A stretch of DNA of 64,000 nucleotides from CADEEL01 sp050246475 (GCA_050246475.1 JBFWVZ010000005.1:124001-188000), one strand, 5' to 3'; positions 16,362 to 25,143 are shown, numbered from the stretch's first letter. Numbers and translations are program-made. Notes: generated by a model not told the origin, from the letters alone.

Positions 16362-16838
16362 TTATTGCGAGTAGAGTTCGGAGATGTGCAGCTGCGCGGG
16401 ACGCAGAGCGGCCTGCCCATAGGTGCCGACCCAGATGTCGTACTGGCCTGACGGCGGGTTCGACCACGACAGCGAGGGATTGAGGCCCTGGCCGCCGTCA
16501 TCGTTGCAATACCACTCGGTGTTCGGGCCGTTGACCACGAGCGTGGTGTCGTAGTTCGACGCGACCGAGATGATCAGCGGCAGTCCGTAATTCCCGGATT
16601 GCCAGAAGAGGCGGAAATCAGGTTGGCGCGTGATGTAGCCCACGCAGCCGGAGATGTTTTGGCCGACATTCAGATTGCCGCCCGACTGCAGGTTCACGAC
16701 ATAGGGATCCGGCGTGAAGCCGGAACGCAGCGTCACCGAGCCGTAATTCGGATTGAGACGCCAGTCTTGGGCCTGGGCAGCCGTCACGGCGAGGCCCAGG
16801 AAAGCCGCCGCGGCGGCGATCAAGTGAGTGAGACGCAT
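16362..16838 (-). CDS. secreted single PPC-like domain protein
   Basis: 158 residues, signal peptide MRLTHLIAAAAAFLGLAVT...AQAQ. The mature domain repeats that of 15512-15991 almost residue by residue (DWRLNPNYGSVTLRSGFTPD, GCVGYITRQPDF, WYCNDDGGQGLNPSLSW, YDIWVGTYGQ, HISELYSQ), while the signal peptides and flanking DNA differ. AGGGGGT precedes the ATG. Each of the two genes has its own terminator, so they are separate transcription units and may be expressed under different conditions. Confidence 0.75.
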   Translation of the reverse strand: MRLTHLIAAAAAFLGLAVTAAQAQDWRLNPNYGSVTLRSGFTPDPYVVNLQSGGNLNVGQNISGCVGYITRQPDFRLFWQSGNYGLPLIISVASNYDTTLVVNGPNTEWYCNDDGGQGLNPSLSWSNPPSGQYDIWVGTYGQAALRPAQLHISELYSQ

Positions 16839-16976
16839 ATTGAGACCCCCTTGTGAGCGGCGCCCCGGGGGGACGCCTCAGCCTGCGTTCCTCGCGGCCG
16901 GCAGTCTCGCGCCGCTGGGGCCGCCGAGGCAAGTTGAATCGTGACGCGGCTGCAATCTTTTGGCCGTCTGCCCGGC

Positions 16977-18845
16977 CTAGCGGCGGCCGAAGAGCTTCTC
17001 GATGTCAGCGAGTTTGAGCTCCACGTAGGTCGGGCGGCCGTGATTGCATTGGCCGGAGAAGGGCGTGGCCTCCATCTGGCGCAGCAGCGCGTTCATCTCC
17101 TCGCCGGTGAGACGCCTGCCTGCGCGCACGGAGCCGCGGCAGGCCATGGAGGAGCAGACTTCTTCGAGGCGCTCTTTGAGCGCATGGGCGTCGCCAAGCT
17201 CGGAGACGTCGTCCGCGAGATCCTTAAGCATGCCCTTGGCGTCGATCTGGCCGAGCAGCGCCGGCGTTTCGCGCACGAGGATCGCGCCATCGCCGAAGGG
17301 CTCGATGACGAGGCCGAGTTCGGCGAGCTCCTCCGCGCGCGCGAGGATGCTCTCGGCTTCGGCGCGATCGAGTTCGACAACTTCGGGAATGAGCAGCGCT
17401 TGGCGCGGCACGCCGCCGTTCGCGAGATGAACCTTCATGCGCTCATAGACGAGGCGCTCGTGCGCGGCGTGCTGATCGACGATGACGATGCCGTCTTCCG
17501 TTTGCGCGACGATGTAGGTTTCGTGGACCTGCGCGCGCGCGGCGCCGAGGGGGAAGAAGACGGCGTCGGCGTCATGCTCCCCCGCGTGCGGGGGAGCTGT
17601 CAGCGAAGCTGACCGAGGGGACGTCATCCCCCCTCCGGCCGCTTCGCGGCCACCTCCCCCGTAAACGGAGGAGGAAAAATCCACACGCCCACTCGGCGCA
17701 TCGAATTGAAACTCATCCAGCGAGCGCTCCGCGGCCTGCCAGGCGCGAAGGCTTGGTTGCGGCGCTTCCTGCGGGCGGATGTGGGAGAGCGCGAAGCCGG
17801 CCGTGGTGGTGCTCGCGCGATGGCCCGCGCCGGCGAGTGCGTGCTGGAGCGCGCCGACGATCAGCCCACGGACGAGTTGGGCGTCGCGGAAGCGCACTTC
17901 GGTTTTCGCAGGATGGACGTTTACGTCCACCTCTTCCGGCGGCAGATCGAGGAAAAGCGCGACGACGGGGTGGCGATCGCGCGCGAGCAAATCCTGATAG
18001 GCGGCGCGCACGGCGCCGACGATGAGCTTATCCTTCACCGGGCGGCCGTTGACGAAGAGATGCTGATATTCGCGCGTGCCGCGATGGAAGGTCGGGAGAC
18101 CCGCGAAGCCCGTGAGGCGCACGCTATTGCGGATCTGATCGAGCGGAATGGAATTGGGCGCAAACTCCGCGCCGAGGATTTGCGCCAGGCGGCGGCGGCG
18201 GCCTTCGTTCTCGGGGTCACTCTCCGCAAGCGTGCGCAGCAACGGGCGGCCTTCGCTCTCCAGCGTGAACGCAACATCGGGGCGCGCCATGGCGAGGCGC
18301 TTCACCATCTCGGAGACGGCCATCGTTTCGGCGCGTTCGCTCTTCATGAATTTCAAGCGCGCGGGCGTGGCGAAGAAGATGTCGCGCACCTCGACGCGCG
18401 CGCCATGTTCGCTGCCGCTCCATGCGACGGGGGCGACGGGCGCAACGGCGCCGCCCTCGACTGCGATTTCCCAGGCTTCGCTTGCGCCTTGCGCTCGTGA
18501 GGCAATGGTGAGGCGTGCGACAGCGCCGATCGAGGGGAGCGCTTCGCCGCGGAAGCCAAGCGTGGCGATGTTCAAGAGATCGACGCTGCCGTCCGCCTCC
18601 GCGGCGAGCTTCGATGTCGCGTGGCGCTCGATGGCGAGCGGCAATTCATCGGCCGCGATGCCCTTGCCGTCATCCTCGACGCGCAGAAGCGCCAAGCCGC
18701 CGCGCTCGATGGAAATCGCGATGCGGCGGGCGCCCGCGTCGAGCGCGTTTTCGATCAGCTCCTTCGCGGCGGCGGCCGGGCGCTCGATCACCTCGCCCGC
18801 GGCGATGCGATTCACGGCTTCGGGGGGCAGACGGCGGATCGGCAT
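16977..18845 (-). CDS. mutL: DNA mismatch repair protein MutL, endonuclease type
   Basis: Couples MutS recognition to strand incision. 622 residues. GHKL ATPase motifs: ENALDAGA (32-39), EDDGKGI (57-63), HATSKL (75-80) and TLGFRGEALPSIG (95-107). The C-terminal domain has DQHAAHERLVYE at 457-468, an exact DQHA-x2-E-x4-E nicking motif, and SSMACRG plus CNHGRPT, which supply metal ligands. So this MutL should nick DNA itself, as expected for organisms without MutH. The linker (~391-423) is encoded by a palindromic repeat element (17577-17672). Start at MPIRRLPPEA is the family start, although a longer frame to 18899 is open. Confidence 0.96.
   Translation of the reverse strand: MPIRRLPPEAVNRIAAGEVIERPAAAAKELIENALDAGARRIAISIERGGLALLRVEDDGKGIAADELPLAIERHATSKLAAEADGSVDLLNIATLGFRGEALPSIGAVARLTIASRAQGASEAWEIAVEGGAVAPVAPVAWSGSEHGARVEVRDIFFATPARLKFMKSERAETMAVSEMVKRLAMARPDVAFTLESEGRPLLRTLAESDPENEGRRRRLAQILGAEFAPNSIPLDQIRNSVRLTGFAGLPTFHRGTREYQHLFVNGRPVKDKLIVGAVRAAYQDLLARDRHPVVALFLDLPPEEVDVNVHPAKTEVRFRDAQLVRGLIVGALQHALAGAGHRASTTTAGFALSHIRPQEAPQPSLRAWQAAERSLDEFQFDAPSGRVDFSSSVYGGGGREAAGGGMTSPRSASLTAPPHAGEHDADAVFFPLGAARAQVHETYIVAQTEDGIVIVDQHAAHERLVYERMKVHLANGGVPRQALLIPEVVELDRAEAESILARAEELAELGLVIEPFGDGAILVRETPALLGQIDAKGMLKDLADDVSELGDAHALKERLEEVCSSMACRGSVRAGRRLTGEEMNALLRQMEATPFSGQCNHGRPTYVELKLADIEKLFGRR
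17577..17672. repeat. G/C-rich palindromic element inside the mutL linker
   Basis: About 96 bp made of consecutive hairpins: CTCCCCCGCGTGCGGGGGAG, then GTCAGC-GAA-GCTGAC, then GGCCGC-TTC-GCGGCC, then CTCCCCCG...CGGAGGAGG. It is read in frame by mutL without a stop and yields a Gly/Ala/Ser-rich linker (GGGREAAGGGMTSPRSASL). Related C5/G5 hairpins occur at 22500-22619, 26091-26112 and 62421-62520. Confidence 0.75.
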
Positions 18846-18960
18846 GGATTCGCGCCAGTATAGCGCCTTGGCGGGATCGCCCCCCTCCTTTGTCAGCATC
18901 GCCGCTCACGCGGGGGCGGAACCGCCAGCCATGATCTCCTTACCAACCAGGAGAATCCCC

Positions 18961-19236
18961 ATGAAGAAGTACGTGATTGAGCGCGAGATCGCCGGCGTCG
19001 GCGGCCTCAACGAGACGCAGCTCTCGGACGCGGCCAAGACATCGAACGGCGCGCTCGCGCAGCTCGCGCCGAAGGTCCAGTGGGTCCAGTCCTACGTGAC
19101 GAAGGACAAGACGTTCTGCATCTATCTGGCCGAGAACGAAGGCGCGGTGCAGGAACACGCACGGCTTTCGGGCTTCCCGGCAAACCGCGTCACCGAAATC
19201 ACCGGCATGATCGACCCGACAACCCAACGGGCGTGA
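18961..19236 (+). CDS. DUF4242 domain small protein
   Basis: 91 residues, no signal peptide. The pattern MKKYVIEREIAGVGGLNETQL...QWVQSYVTKDKTFCIYLAENE...HARLSGFPANRVTEI is that of DUF4242 (SCO4226-like, nickel-binding ferredoxin-fold) proteins. Biological role unknown. AGGAGAATCCCC places the ATG at 18961. It is divergent from mutL and precedes the AraC-type regulator by 23 bp on the same strand, so the two may be co-transcribed. Confidence 0.8.
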   Translation: MKKYVIEREIAGVGGLNETQLSDAAKTSNGALAQLAPKVQWVQSYVTKDKTFCIYLAENEGAVQEHARLSGFPANRVTEITGMIDPTTQRA

Positions 19237-19259
19237 TAGGCTGCCGGCTGGAGCATCCC

Positions 19260-20279
19260 ATGCGCGACGTCACAGTCATCCTCTTCGACGACGGCTACGC
19301 CTCGACCGCGATTGCGCCCATCGAGATTTTTCACTCGGCGGGCGTGCTCTTCGCGGCGCTCAACGGGGGCAAGCTCAAGCCGGAGTTTCGCGTGACGACG
19401 GCGTCGATCACGGGCGCGGCGGTCAAGCCGCCCTATGGGGGCATGGCGCTCCAGCCGCAGAAATCCATCGACGAGATCGAGCGCACGGATCTCGTCATCG
19501 TGCCGACATCGGGCATCGAGCTTGATGTGAAACTCGATGAGAACAGCGCGCTCTTGCCATGGCTTCGGAAGCAGCATGCGCAGGGCGCGTATGTGGCGGG
19601 CGTGTGCATGGGGGCGGCGTATCTCGCGGCCTCGGGCCTGCTCGACGGGCGCACGGCGACGACGCATTGGGCGGTGGCGGAGGATTTCAAGCGCCGCTGG
19701 CCGAAGGTGAACTGGCGCGCGGAGAATTTCGTGACGGAGGATGCGCGCCTGCTTTGCAGCGGGGGCGTGTGCGCCTCGATGGATATTTCGCTCTATCTCG
19801 TCGAAAAGCTTTGCGGGCATGAGATCGCCGTGCAGACGGCGAAGGCGCTCCTCCTCAACATGCCGCGCACGCATCAGACGGGCTACGCGATGCTGCCGCT
19901 CTCGCCGCCGCATGACGATGCGAAAATCCGCGAACTCGAAGCCTACCTACAGCAGCACTACCGCGATCCGGTCTCCGTCGAGGAATTGGCGGATCGCGCG
20001 GCGATGAGCGAACGCACGCTCATCCGCCGCTTCAAGGCAGCGACCGGGCGCTTGCCTGTGGCTTATCTCCAGGCCGTGCGGATGGAGGCGGCCAAAGCGA
20101 TGCTGGAGCGCGAGAGCGTTCCTGTGGCCACCATCGCGGGGGCCGTCGGCTACGACGACGTCGCCTTCTTCCGCGATCTCTTCAAGCGCGCGACGGGGAT
20201 GGCGCCCAACGAATACCGCGCCCGCTTCGCCACGCTCAGAGTGCGCCAAGCGGAGACGCACGATTTGACGGCGGTTTGA
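19260..20279 (+). CDS. GlxA-type AraC family transcriptional regulator with DJ-1/PfpI domain
   Basis: 339 residues. The N-terminal ~190 form a class I glutamine-amidotransferase-like (DJ-1/PfpI) domain, with VAGVCMGAAYLAASGLL as the nucleophile elbow (Cys present) and LCSGGVCASMD as a later conserved block. The C-terminal ~100 are a double helix-turn-helix of AraC type (SVEELADRAAMSERTLIRRF and VATIAGAVGYDDVAFFRDLFKR). Family members sense small metabolites through the N-terminal domain. The target genes are not evident; the adjacent DUF4242 and LOG genes are candidates by position only. Confidence 0.92.
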   Translation: MRDVTVILFDDGYASTAIAPIEIFHSAGVLFAALNGGKLKPEFRVTTASITGAAVKPPYGGMALQPQKSIDEIERTDLVIVPTSGIELDVKLDENSALLPWLRKQHAQGAYVAGVCMGAAYLAASGLLDGRTATTHWAVAEDFKRRWPKVNWRAENFVTEDARLLCSGGVCASMDISLYLVEKLCGHEIAVQTAKALLLNMPRTHQTGYAMLPLSPPHDDAKIRELEAYLQQHYRDPVSVEELADRAAMSERTLIRRFKAATGRLPVAYLQAVRMEAAKAMLERESVPVATIAGAVGYDDVAFFRDLFKRATGMAPNEYRARFATLRVRQAETHDLTAV

Positions 20280-20301
20280 TCGCGTCCGATAGCGTCAACC
20301 C

Positions 20302-21114
20302 ATGACCGACGCAAAGAAGCCCAATGCGGCGCAGATGGCCTCGCCCTCTTATCGGCTGGCGGCGCTCGATCAGGATTTTCTGCTCGCGGATGCGCAGCGG
20401 GGCGTGCGGTTTCAGCTTGAGTATGAGCGCGCGGAGCAAGCGCTCAAGGCGTGGGGCGTGCATTCGACGATCGTCGTGTTCGGCAGCGCGCGCGTGCGCG
20501 AGGATGGGCCTTACGCGCATTGGTACACCGAGGCGCGCGCGTTCGGGCGGATCGCCAGCGAGCGCGGCGGCGCGCTCACGGTCAATCAGCATCAGCGCGA
20601 GAACGTGATCGCGACGGGCGGCGGGCCGGGACTGATGGAGGCGGCCAATCGCGGCGCGGCGGATGCGGGCGCGCCCTCTGTCGGCTTCAACATCTCCCTG
20701 CCGCATGAGCAGGAGCCGAACGCCTACTCGACGCCGGAGCTCACGTTCCGCTTCCATTATTTCGCGATGCGCAAAATGCATCTGGCGATGCGCGCGAATG
20801 CGCTTGTGATTTTTCCAGGCGGGTTCGGCACGCTCGACGAAGTGTTCGAGATTTTGACTCTGCGGCAGACGCGCAAGGCGCCTGTGATCCCCATCGTGCT
20901 GTTCGATGAAACCTATTGGCGCGGGATCATCAATTTCGATGCGCTCGTCGCGCACGGCATGATCCTGCCGGAAGATCTGGAGCTCTTTCGCTATGCGGAG
21001 AGCGCGGAGGGCGCATGGGCATCGCTCGTCGCGCAAGGCCTTGGCGCGGCGCATCCCGCGGGCGGGCCGCCTATGCACGATCCGCCGCCGGCGGAGAAAC
21101 CGCCGGAAGCCTGA
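20302..21114 (+). CDS. LOG family protein (nucleotide phosphoribohydrolase-like)
   Basis: 270 residues with the Rossmann-type LOG/lysine-decarboxylase-like fold: TGGGPGLMEAANRGA (105-119) and PGGFGTLDE (172-180), where Arg and Glu of the PGGxGTxxE motif act on a nucleoside 5'-monophosphate. Related proteins cleave N6-substituted AMP (cytokinin activation) or purine and pyrimidine monophosphates. The length and the C-terminal Pro-rich tail (GGPPMHDPPPAEKPPEA) fit the longer bacterial group of nucleotide hydrolases. The old name lysine decarboxylase is misleading. It is convergent with the M16 gene; the stop codons are adjacent. Confidence 0.87.
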   Translation: MTDAKKPNAAQMASPSYRLAALDQDFLLADAQRGVRFQLEYERAEQALKAWGVHSTIVVFGSARVREDGPYAHWYTEARAFGRIASERGGALTVNQHQRENVIATGGGPGLMEAANRGAADAGAPSVGFNISLPHEQEPNAYSTPELTFRFHYFAMRKMHLAMRANALVIFPGGFGTLDEVFEILTLRQTRKAPVIPIVLFDETYWRGIINFDALVAHGMILPEDLELFRYAESAEGAWASLVAQGLGAAHPAGGPPMHDPPPAEKPPEA

Positions 21115-22653
21115 TTATTGCTGCTGTTGCGGTGCGGCTGGCGCTGGCGCCGCTGCTGGCGCGGCCTCGCCGCCGACGACGACGAAGGTGAAATCGTCCG
21201 GGTCGAACAGGCGGCGCATGACGCGCTGCACGTCCGCGCGCGTGACGGCGCGGATGAGATCGTTGCGGCGGTTGATGTAATCGATGCCGCGCCCCGCGAC
21301 GTGATACGAATGCACGACGCCCGCGATGCCGACATTGCTGTCGAGCTCCAATGCGAAGGAGCCGGTGAGATAGGTGATCGCGTCGTCGACCTCGGCCTGC
21401 GTCGGCCCCTCGTCGTGCAGGCGGCGCATCACGCCGCGCGCAACCTCGATCGCCTGCGCGACGTTCTCATTTTGCGTTTGCGCGGAGCCGCGCACCTGCG
21501 CGCTGAAATCGCGCACGGATGGGCCGGTCGAGATGCCGTACACAAGGCCGCGGCTCTCGCGCACCTCGCTCATCAGGCGCGAGGAAAAGCTCCCCCCGCC
21601 CAGCGTGTAATTCGCCACAGCGAGCGGTATCCAATCGGGGTCTTCGTCCTGAATGCCGGGCGCTGCGAAGAGAATGAGGCTTTGCGGCTGCGGCAGCGGG
21701 CGATGGATGACGCCCTGCCCGGCGCGCACTTCAGCGACGGGCGGATCCGCAAGCGCGGCGCCTTGCGGCAAATGTCCAAACGTTGAATCGAGCAAACGCG
21801 CGAGCGTTTGCGCGTCGATATCGCCCACCACCGTGATCAGCAGACGCGCCCGTGTGAGCAGCGCCGCGCGGCGCTCCTCCAGACTCGCGCGATCGATGCG
21901 CGCGATCGTCTCCAGTTCGGCGCGGCGCGCATAGGGATGGCCTGGGATGATCGCCTCGTCGAGCGCAAGATTGGCGATGTAGCCGGGATTGGTCTCGCGC
22001 TGACGGATGCCGATTTCGATTTGGCGGCGGATGCGCTCGAGCGGTGCTTCGTCGAAGCGCGGGCTGGCGAGCGCAAGGCGCGCCATTTCGAACGCGGCGT
22101 CGCGATTCTCCGAGAGCGTCGTCATCGCCATGCCGACGCCGTCCCACCCCGCGGAAAAGCCGAGGCTCATATTGAGCGTCTCGATGCGCTCCTTCCAGAC
22201 ATTGGAATCGAAATCCCCCGCGCCTTCGGTGAGCATGTCGGCCATGACGCCGGTGACGCCGATGTGCGTTGCAGGCTCGACGGCGGCGCCGCCGCGCCAA
22301 TAGGCGCGCACCACGATCATCGGCACAGTCGCGTCGGAAACAAGCCACGCTTCGATGCCGCCGGGCGAAACGACGCGCTCGATCTCCACGCCGCGGCGCG
22401 GGGGGGCTTGCTGCGTTTCTTGCGCTAGGGCTTGGGGCGGGGACGCAGGCGCGAACGCGACGAGGGCAAGCGCAAGCGCGGAGAGGATTGCACGCAAGGC
22501 CCCTCCTCCTCGTGGGGAGGGGTTTGGGGTGGGGGGCCGTGGGCCTGCGCGCGAGGGCGCCGGTGCGTTTCGTTCTGAACGCGCCCCCTCCCTACCCTCC
22601 CCCACAAGGGGGGAGGGGCGCAAACGTCCGAACACTGAGGAAGCCTTGTTCAT
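21115..22653 (-). CDS. M16 family peptidase-like protein, non-catalytic subunit, with element-derived N-terminus
   Basis: Second half of an M16B pair. The inverzincin motif HxxEH is absent: the corresponding segment reads GVTGVMADMLTEG. So this is expected to be the substrate-binding partner of the active enzyme encoded upstream (22650-24005), and both are exported to the periplasm. From the ATG at 22653, which overlaps the upstream stop (ATGA), the protein has 512 residues, but residues ~12-51 (RPSPLVGEGREGARSER...) are encoded by a palindromic element lying between start codon and signal peptide (LRAILSALALALVAFAP). A TTG at 22497 preceded by GAGGAGG inside the element would give a normal 460-residue precursor. 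I consider that internal start plausible. Confidence 0.85.
   Translation of the reverse strand: MNKASSVFGRLRPSPLVGEGREGARSERNAPAPSRAGPRPPTPNPSPRGGGALRAILSALALALVAFAPASPPQALAQETQQAPPRRGVEIERVVSPGGIEAWLVSDATVPMIVVRAYWRGGAAVEPATHIGVTGVMADMLTEGAGDFDSNVWKERIETLNMSLGFSAGWDGVGMAMTTLSENRDAAFEMARLALASPRFDEAPLERIRRQIEIGIRQRETNPGYIANLALDEAIIPGHPYARRAELETIARIDRASLEERRAALLTRARLLITVVGDIDAQTLARLLDSTFGHLPQGAALADPPVAEVRAGQGVIHRPLPQPQSLILFAAPGIQDEDPDWIPLAVANYTLGGGSFSSRLMSEVRESRGLVYGISTGPSVRDFSAQVRGSAQTQNENVAQAIEVARGVMRRLHDEGPTQAEVDDAITYLTGSFALELDSNVGIAGVVHSYHVAGRGIDYINRRNDLIRAVTRADVQRVMRRLFDPDDFTFVVVGGEAAPAAAPAPAAPQQQQ
22500..22619. repeat. G/C-rich palindromic element at the start of the M16 gene
   Basis: About 120 bp with two outer G5/C5 hairpins: CCCCTCC...GGGGAGGGG at 22500-22522 and CCTCCCCC-ACAA-GGGGGGAGG near 22597-22618, with a T/G-rich inner part (GGTTTGGGGTGGGG). 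Its sequence style is that of dispersed palindromes seen in many alphaproteobacterial genomes. It is translated in frame in the M16 precursor and also supplies a GAGGAGG next to a TTG. Confidence 0.75.
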
Positions 22654-24005
22654 TGTGGCGCGGCCGTTTCGGGCGGCATGAGCCAGCCAGTGACCGAGTT
22701 GCCAAGAATGAGCGTGCGGCGCGCCGCGTCGAGTGCTTCTTCGCGCGTGACGGCGCGAATTTGTTCGGGCCAAGCGAGGATTTGCTCCAACGTTTCGCCC
22801 TCCGCGAGCGAAGAGCCGTACCAGAACGCGAGGCTCTCCTGGCTGTCGCGCGCGTAGATGGCGGCGGCGGCGATGTTGTTGCGCGCGCGCGCAAGTTCTG
22901 CCTCCGTGGGCCCGTCGCGCAGAAACTCGGCGACGACCTCATCGATCGCGGCTTCGACTTGCTCAAGCGTGACGCCGGCCGAGGGCGTGGCGAAGAGCGT
23001 GACGCTGCCGCCGCCGAGGCCAGCTGTGTCGGCGCTCGCGCCCGCGGAGACGGCCAAGCCGCGCTCCTCGACGAGCCTGCGATAAAGCCGGCTCGTTTCC
23101 GAGCCGCCCAAAATCTCCATCGCGACGTCGAGCGCGTGGGCCTGGCGGCCCTCGCCCGTCGTGTAACTCACGGCCGGATAAAGCCGCGAGACCGAGGGCT
23201 GACGGACTTTCTCATCGCGGTGCGTGACGCGCATGGGGCCAACGGCCGGCGGATCGCGCGTCCACGTGCGGGCGGGCAGGTTCGGCGTGGGGCGGATGCG
23301 GCCGTAATAGCGCTCCGCGAGCGGGCGCAGTTCGGCGGCGTCGATATCGCCGGCGACGACGAGGATGGCGTTGTTGGGCGCGTAATAGATGCGATAGAAA
23401 TCGAGCGCGTCCTGGCGCGTCAGCGTGCGCATCTCGTGCAGCCAGCCGATGATGGGCGTGCCATAGGGATGATGCGGGTAGAGCATGGCGCGCATGCGCT
23501 CGCCCAGAACTTGGCCCGGATTGTTGTCGATGCGCTGGCGGCGCTCCTCGATGATCACGTCGCGCTCGGAGGCGATCACCTCTTCGGTGATCCGCGCATT
23601 GCGCATCCGATCGGCCTCCATGCGCATGACGAGTTCGAGGCGGTCACGCGCGATGCGCTCGTAATAGGCGGTGTAATCCCACGAGGTCTGCGCGTTATCC
23701 TGCCCGCCGTTGCGCGCGATGATGCGGGAGAATTCGCCGGGGCCGATGGTGTTGGTGCCCTTGAAGAGCAGATGCTCCAGGAAGTGCGCGATGCCGGAGC
23801 GCCCGCGCGGCTCATCGGCGGCGCCGACGCGATACCAAACTTGATGCGTGACGACGGGCGCGCGGCGATCGGTGATCACCACGACCTGCATGCCGTTTCT
23901 GAGTGTGAACGTCTCCGGCCGCACCGCTTGCGCGTGCGCGGGCGCGATCAGCAGAACGACGAAAAGTAACGCGAGCGCTGCCGCGTGCGCGGCGGCGCGG
24001 ATCAT
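22650..24005 (-). CDS. M16 family zinc metallopeptidase, catalytic subunit
   Basis: 451 residues, signal peptide ending in PAHAQA, so periplasmic. The inverted zinc motif HFLEH is at 74-78 (SGIAHFLEHLLFKGT) with the downstream Glu ligand in RMEADRM. The fold is the pitrilysin/processing-peptidase type that cuts small peptides inside a clam-shell formed with a second M16 domain, here provided by the next gene. ATGA overlaps link it to bamF before it and the inactive partner after it. Likely job: peptide or signal-peptide fragment degradation in the envelope (inference from partners lspA and bamF). Confidence 0.93.
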   Translation of the reverse strand: MIRAAAHAAALALLFVVLLIAPAHAQAVRPETFTLRNGMQVVVITDRRAPVVTHQVWYRVGAADEPRGRSGIAHFLEHLLFKGTNTIGPGEFSRIIARNGGQDNAQTSWDYTAYYERIARDRLELVMRMEADRMRNARITEEVIASERDVIIEERRQRIDNNPGQVLGERMRAMLYPHHPYGTPIIGWLHEMRTLTRQDALDFYRIYYAPNNAILVVAGDIDAAELRPLAERYYGRIRPTPNLPARTWTRDPPAVGPMRVTHRDEKVRQPSVSRLYPAVSYTTGEGRQAHALDVAMEILGGSETSRLYRRLVEERGLAVSAGASADTAGLGGGSVTLFATPSAGVTLEQVEAAIDEVVAEFLRDGPTEAELARARNNIAAAAIYARDSQESLAFWYGSSLAEGETLEQILAWPEQIRAVTREEALDAARRTLILGNSVTGWLMPPETAAPQ

Positions 24006-24535
24006 GTGCCGGGCAGGCGCGTGTTGGTGGAGCCGCGTTCGATCGTGACCTGGCCGTCGCCTGTGGCGCGGCGGATCGATTCCTGCTGCGCGGTGCGCTG
24101 CTCTTCAGTGAGTTCCGGCGCGCCGGGCTGGCCTTGCTGAATCACGCGATCGGAAAATTCCTCCGAGCGATAGACGACATTGCCGCCTTCGAAATCTACT
24201 TGCTGACGGATGTTCGGATCGGTGGTCGTCGCGCCGGCGGCGCCGACCAATGCGCGTTCGCCTTCGCTGGCGTTCTGCCCGACATCCTGCCCGAACAGCG
24301 CCGAGCGCGCGGCTTCAGTCGGCGCGGCTTCTTGCGGGCGCGGCTCGCCGGGGCGCGGCGGGCGCAGCGAATAATCCGGCGGCAACTCAAGCGGCGCGCG
24401 CGTCACCACGCGGAATTCATCCGGCGCCTGCGCGTTCATGCCCATGGAGCGCCCAAGAGAGCCGCACGCGCTCGTCGCGCCGCAGGCCGCCAGAATCGCG
24501 ACCAGCGCCGCTGGCTTGGCCAAAGGATGGGTCAT
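24002..24535 (-). CDS. bamF: DUF3035 lipoprotein, BAM complex subunit BamF-like
   Basis: 177 residues with a lipoprotein signal (MTHPLAKPAALVAILAACGA; two possible lipobox cysteines, LAAC and TSAC). The short block APDEFRVVTRAPLELPPDYSL is the signature of DUF3035, described in alphaproteobacteria as BamF of the outer-membrane protein assembly machine. The rest is low-complexity and probably unstructured. It lies between lspA, whose product processes lipoproteins like this one, and the M16 pair. GGGAGCTTCC precedes the ATG. Confidence 0.83.
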   Translation of the reverse strand: MTHPLAKPAALVAILAACGATSACGSLGRSMGMNAQAPDEFRVVTRAPLELPPDYSLRPPRPGEPRPQEAAPTEAARSALFGQDVGQNASEGERALVGAAGATTTDPNIRQQVDFEGGNVVYRSEEFSDRVIQQGQPGAPELTEEQRTAQQESIRRATGDGQVTIERGSTNTRLPGT

Positions 24536-24597
24536 GGAAGCTCCCTCGAATTTGGATTCGTTCTAGCCCGCCCCCGGCGCGGGCGCCAAGGAAAGGT

Positions 24598-25143
24598 TCA
24601 GTGGATTTCCGGCTCTTCTGAGGCGGCGTGCTCGCTCGGCGCAGCGGGCGCGCGCTTGGGTTCGCGGCGCAGCAGGAAATCGAGGATCAGCAGCCCCGCG
24701 CCGACATTGATGGCCGCGTCCGCCACATTGAACACCCAGGGAAAGCCCAGGCCGGTGAAGTCCAGGAAATCCACAACCGCCTGAAAGCGGACCCGGTCGA
24801 TCACGTTGCCGATGGCGCCGCCAATGACGAAAGCGAGCGCGGTGGCGGCGAGGCGCGTCTGCGCGGTTCTCAGCCACCAGCCGAAGAAGCCCGCAATGCC
24901 CAGCTGAAGCGCCACCAGGCCCCAGCTCGCTGCCTCGGAGCCCGCGCGCAGCAGCCCGAAGCTGACGCCGCGGTTCCACACCATGGTGAGATCGAAAATC
25001 CGCGAAACCTCGATCGCGCCGCAGCCGGCGCCCATTTCGCGGCAGCCTGGCGGACTGAAGTGCAGCATCTCCAGCACCCAATATTTGGAGAGCTGGTCAG
25101 CCGCGACGATGACAGCGGCGAGGATCAGGCCGTAACGGAGCAT
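24598..25143 (-). CDS. lspA: lipoprotein signal peptidase (signal peptidase II)
   Basis: Aspartyl membrane protease that removes lipoprotein signal peptides after lipidation. 181 residues and four hydrophobic segments. The two catalytic aspartates are in NVIDRV and FNVADAAINVG; DQLSKYWV near the N-terminus and NRGVSFGLL are also conserved. The long C-terminal tail (REPKRAPAAPSEHAASEE) is polar. Start at 25143 is supported by GAGGG; a start six codons upstream is open but lacks a ribosome site. It follows ileS and a 40-residue gene, the usual ileS-lspA context. Confidence 0.95.
   Translation of the reverse strand: MLRYGLILAAVIVAADQLSKYWVLEMLHFSPPGCREMGAGCGAIEVSRIFDLTMVWNRGVSFGLLRAGSEAASWGLVALQLGIAGFFGWWLRTAQTRLAATALAFVIGGAIGNVIDRVRFQAVVDFLDFTGLGFPWVFNVADAAINVGAGLLILDFLLRREPKRAPAAPSEHAASEEPEIH

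Noticed and set aside
22269..23969. 566-codon frame on the plus strand
   Set aside because: Antisense of the M16 peptidase pair; no recognisable domain.
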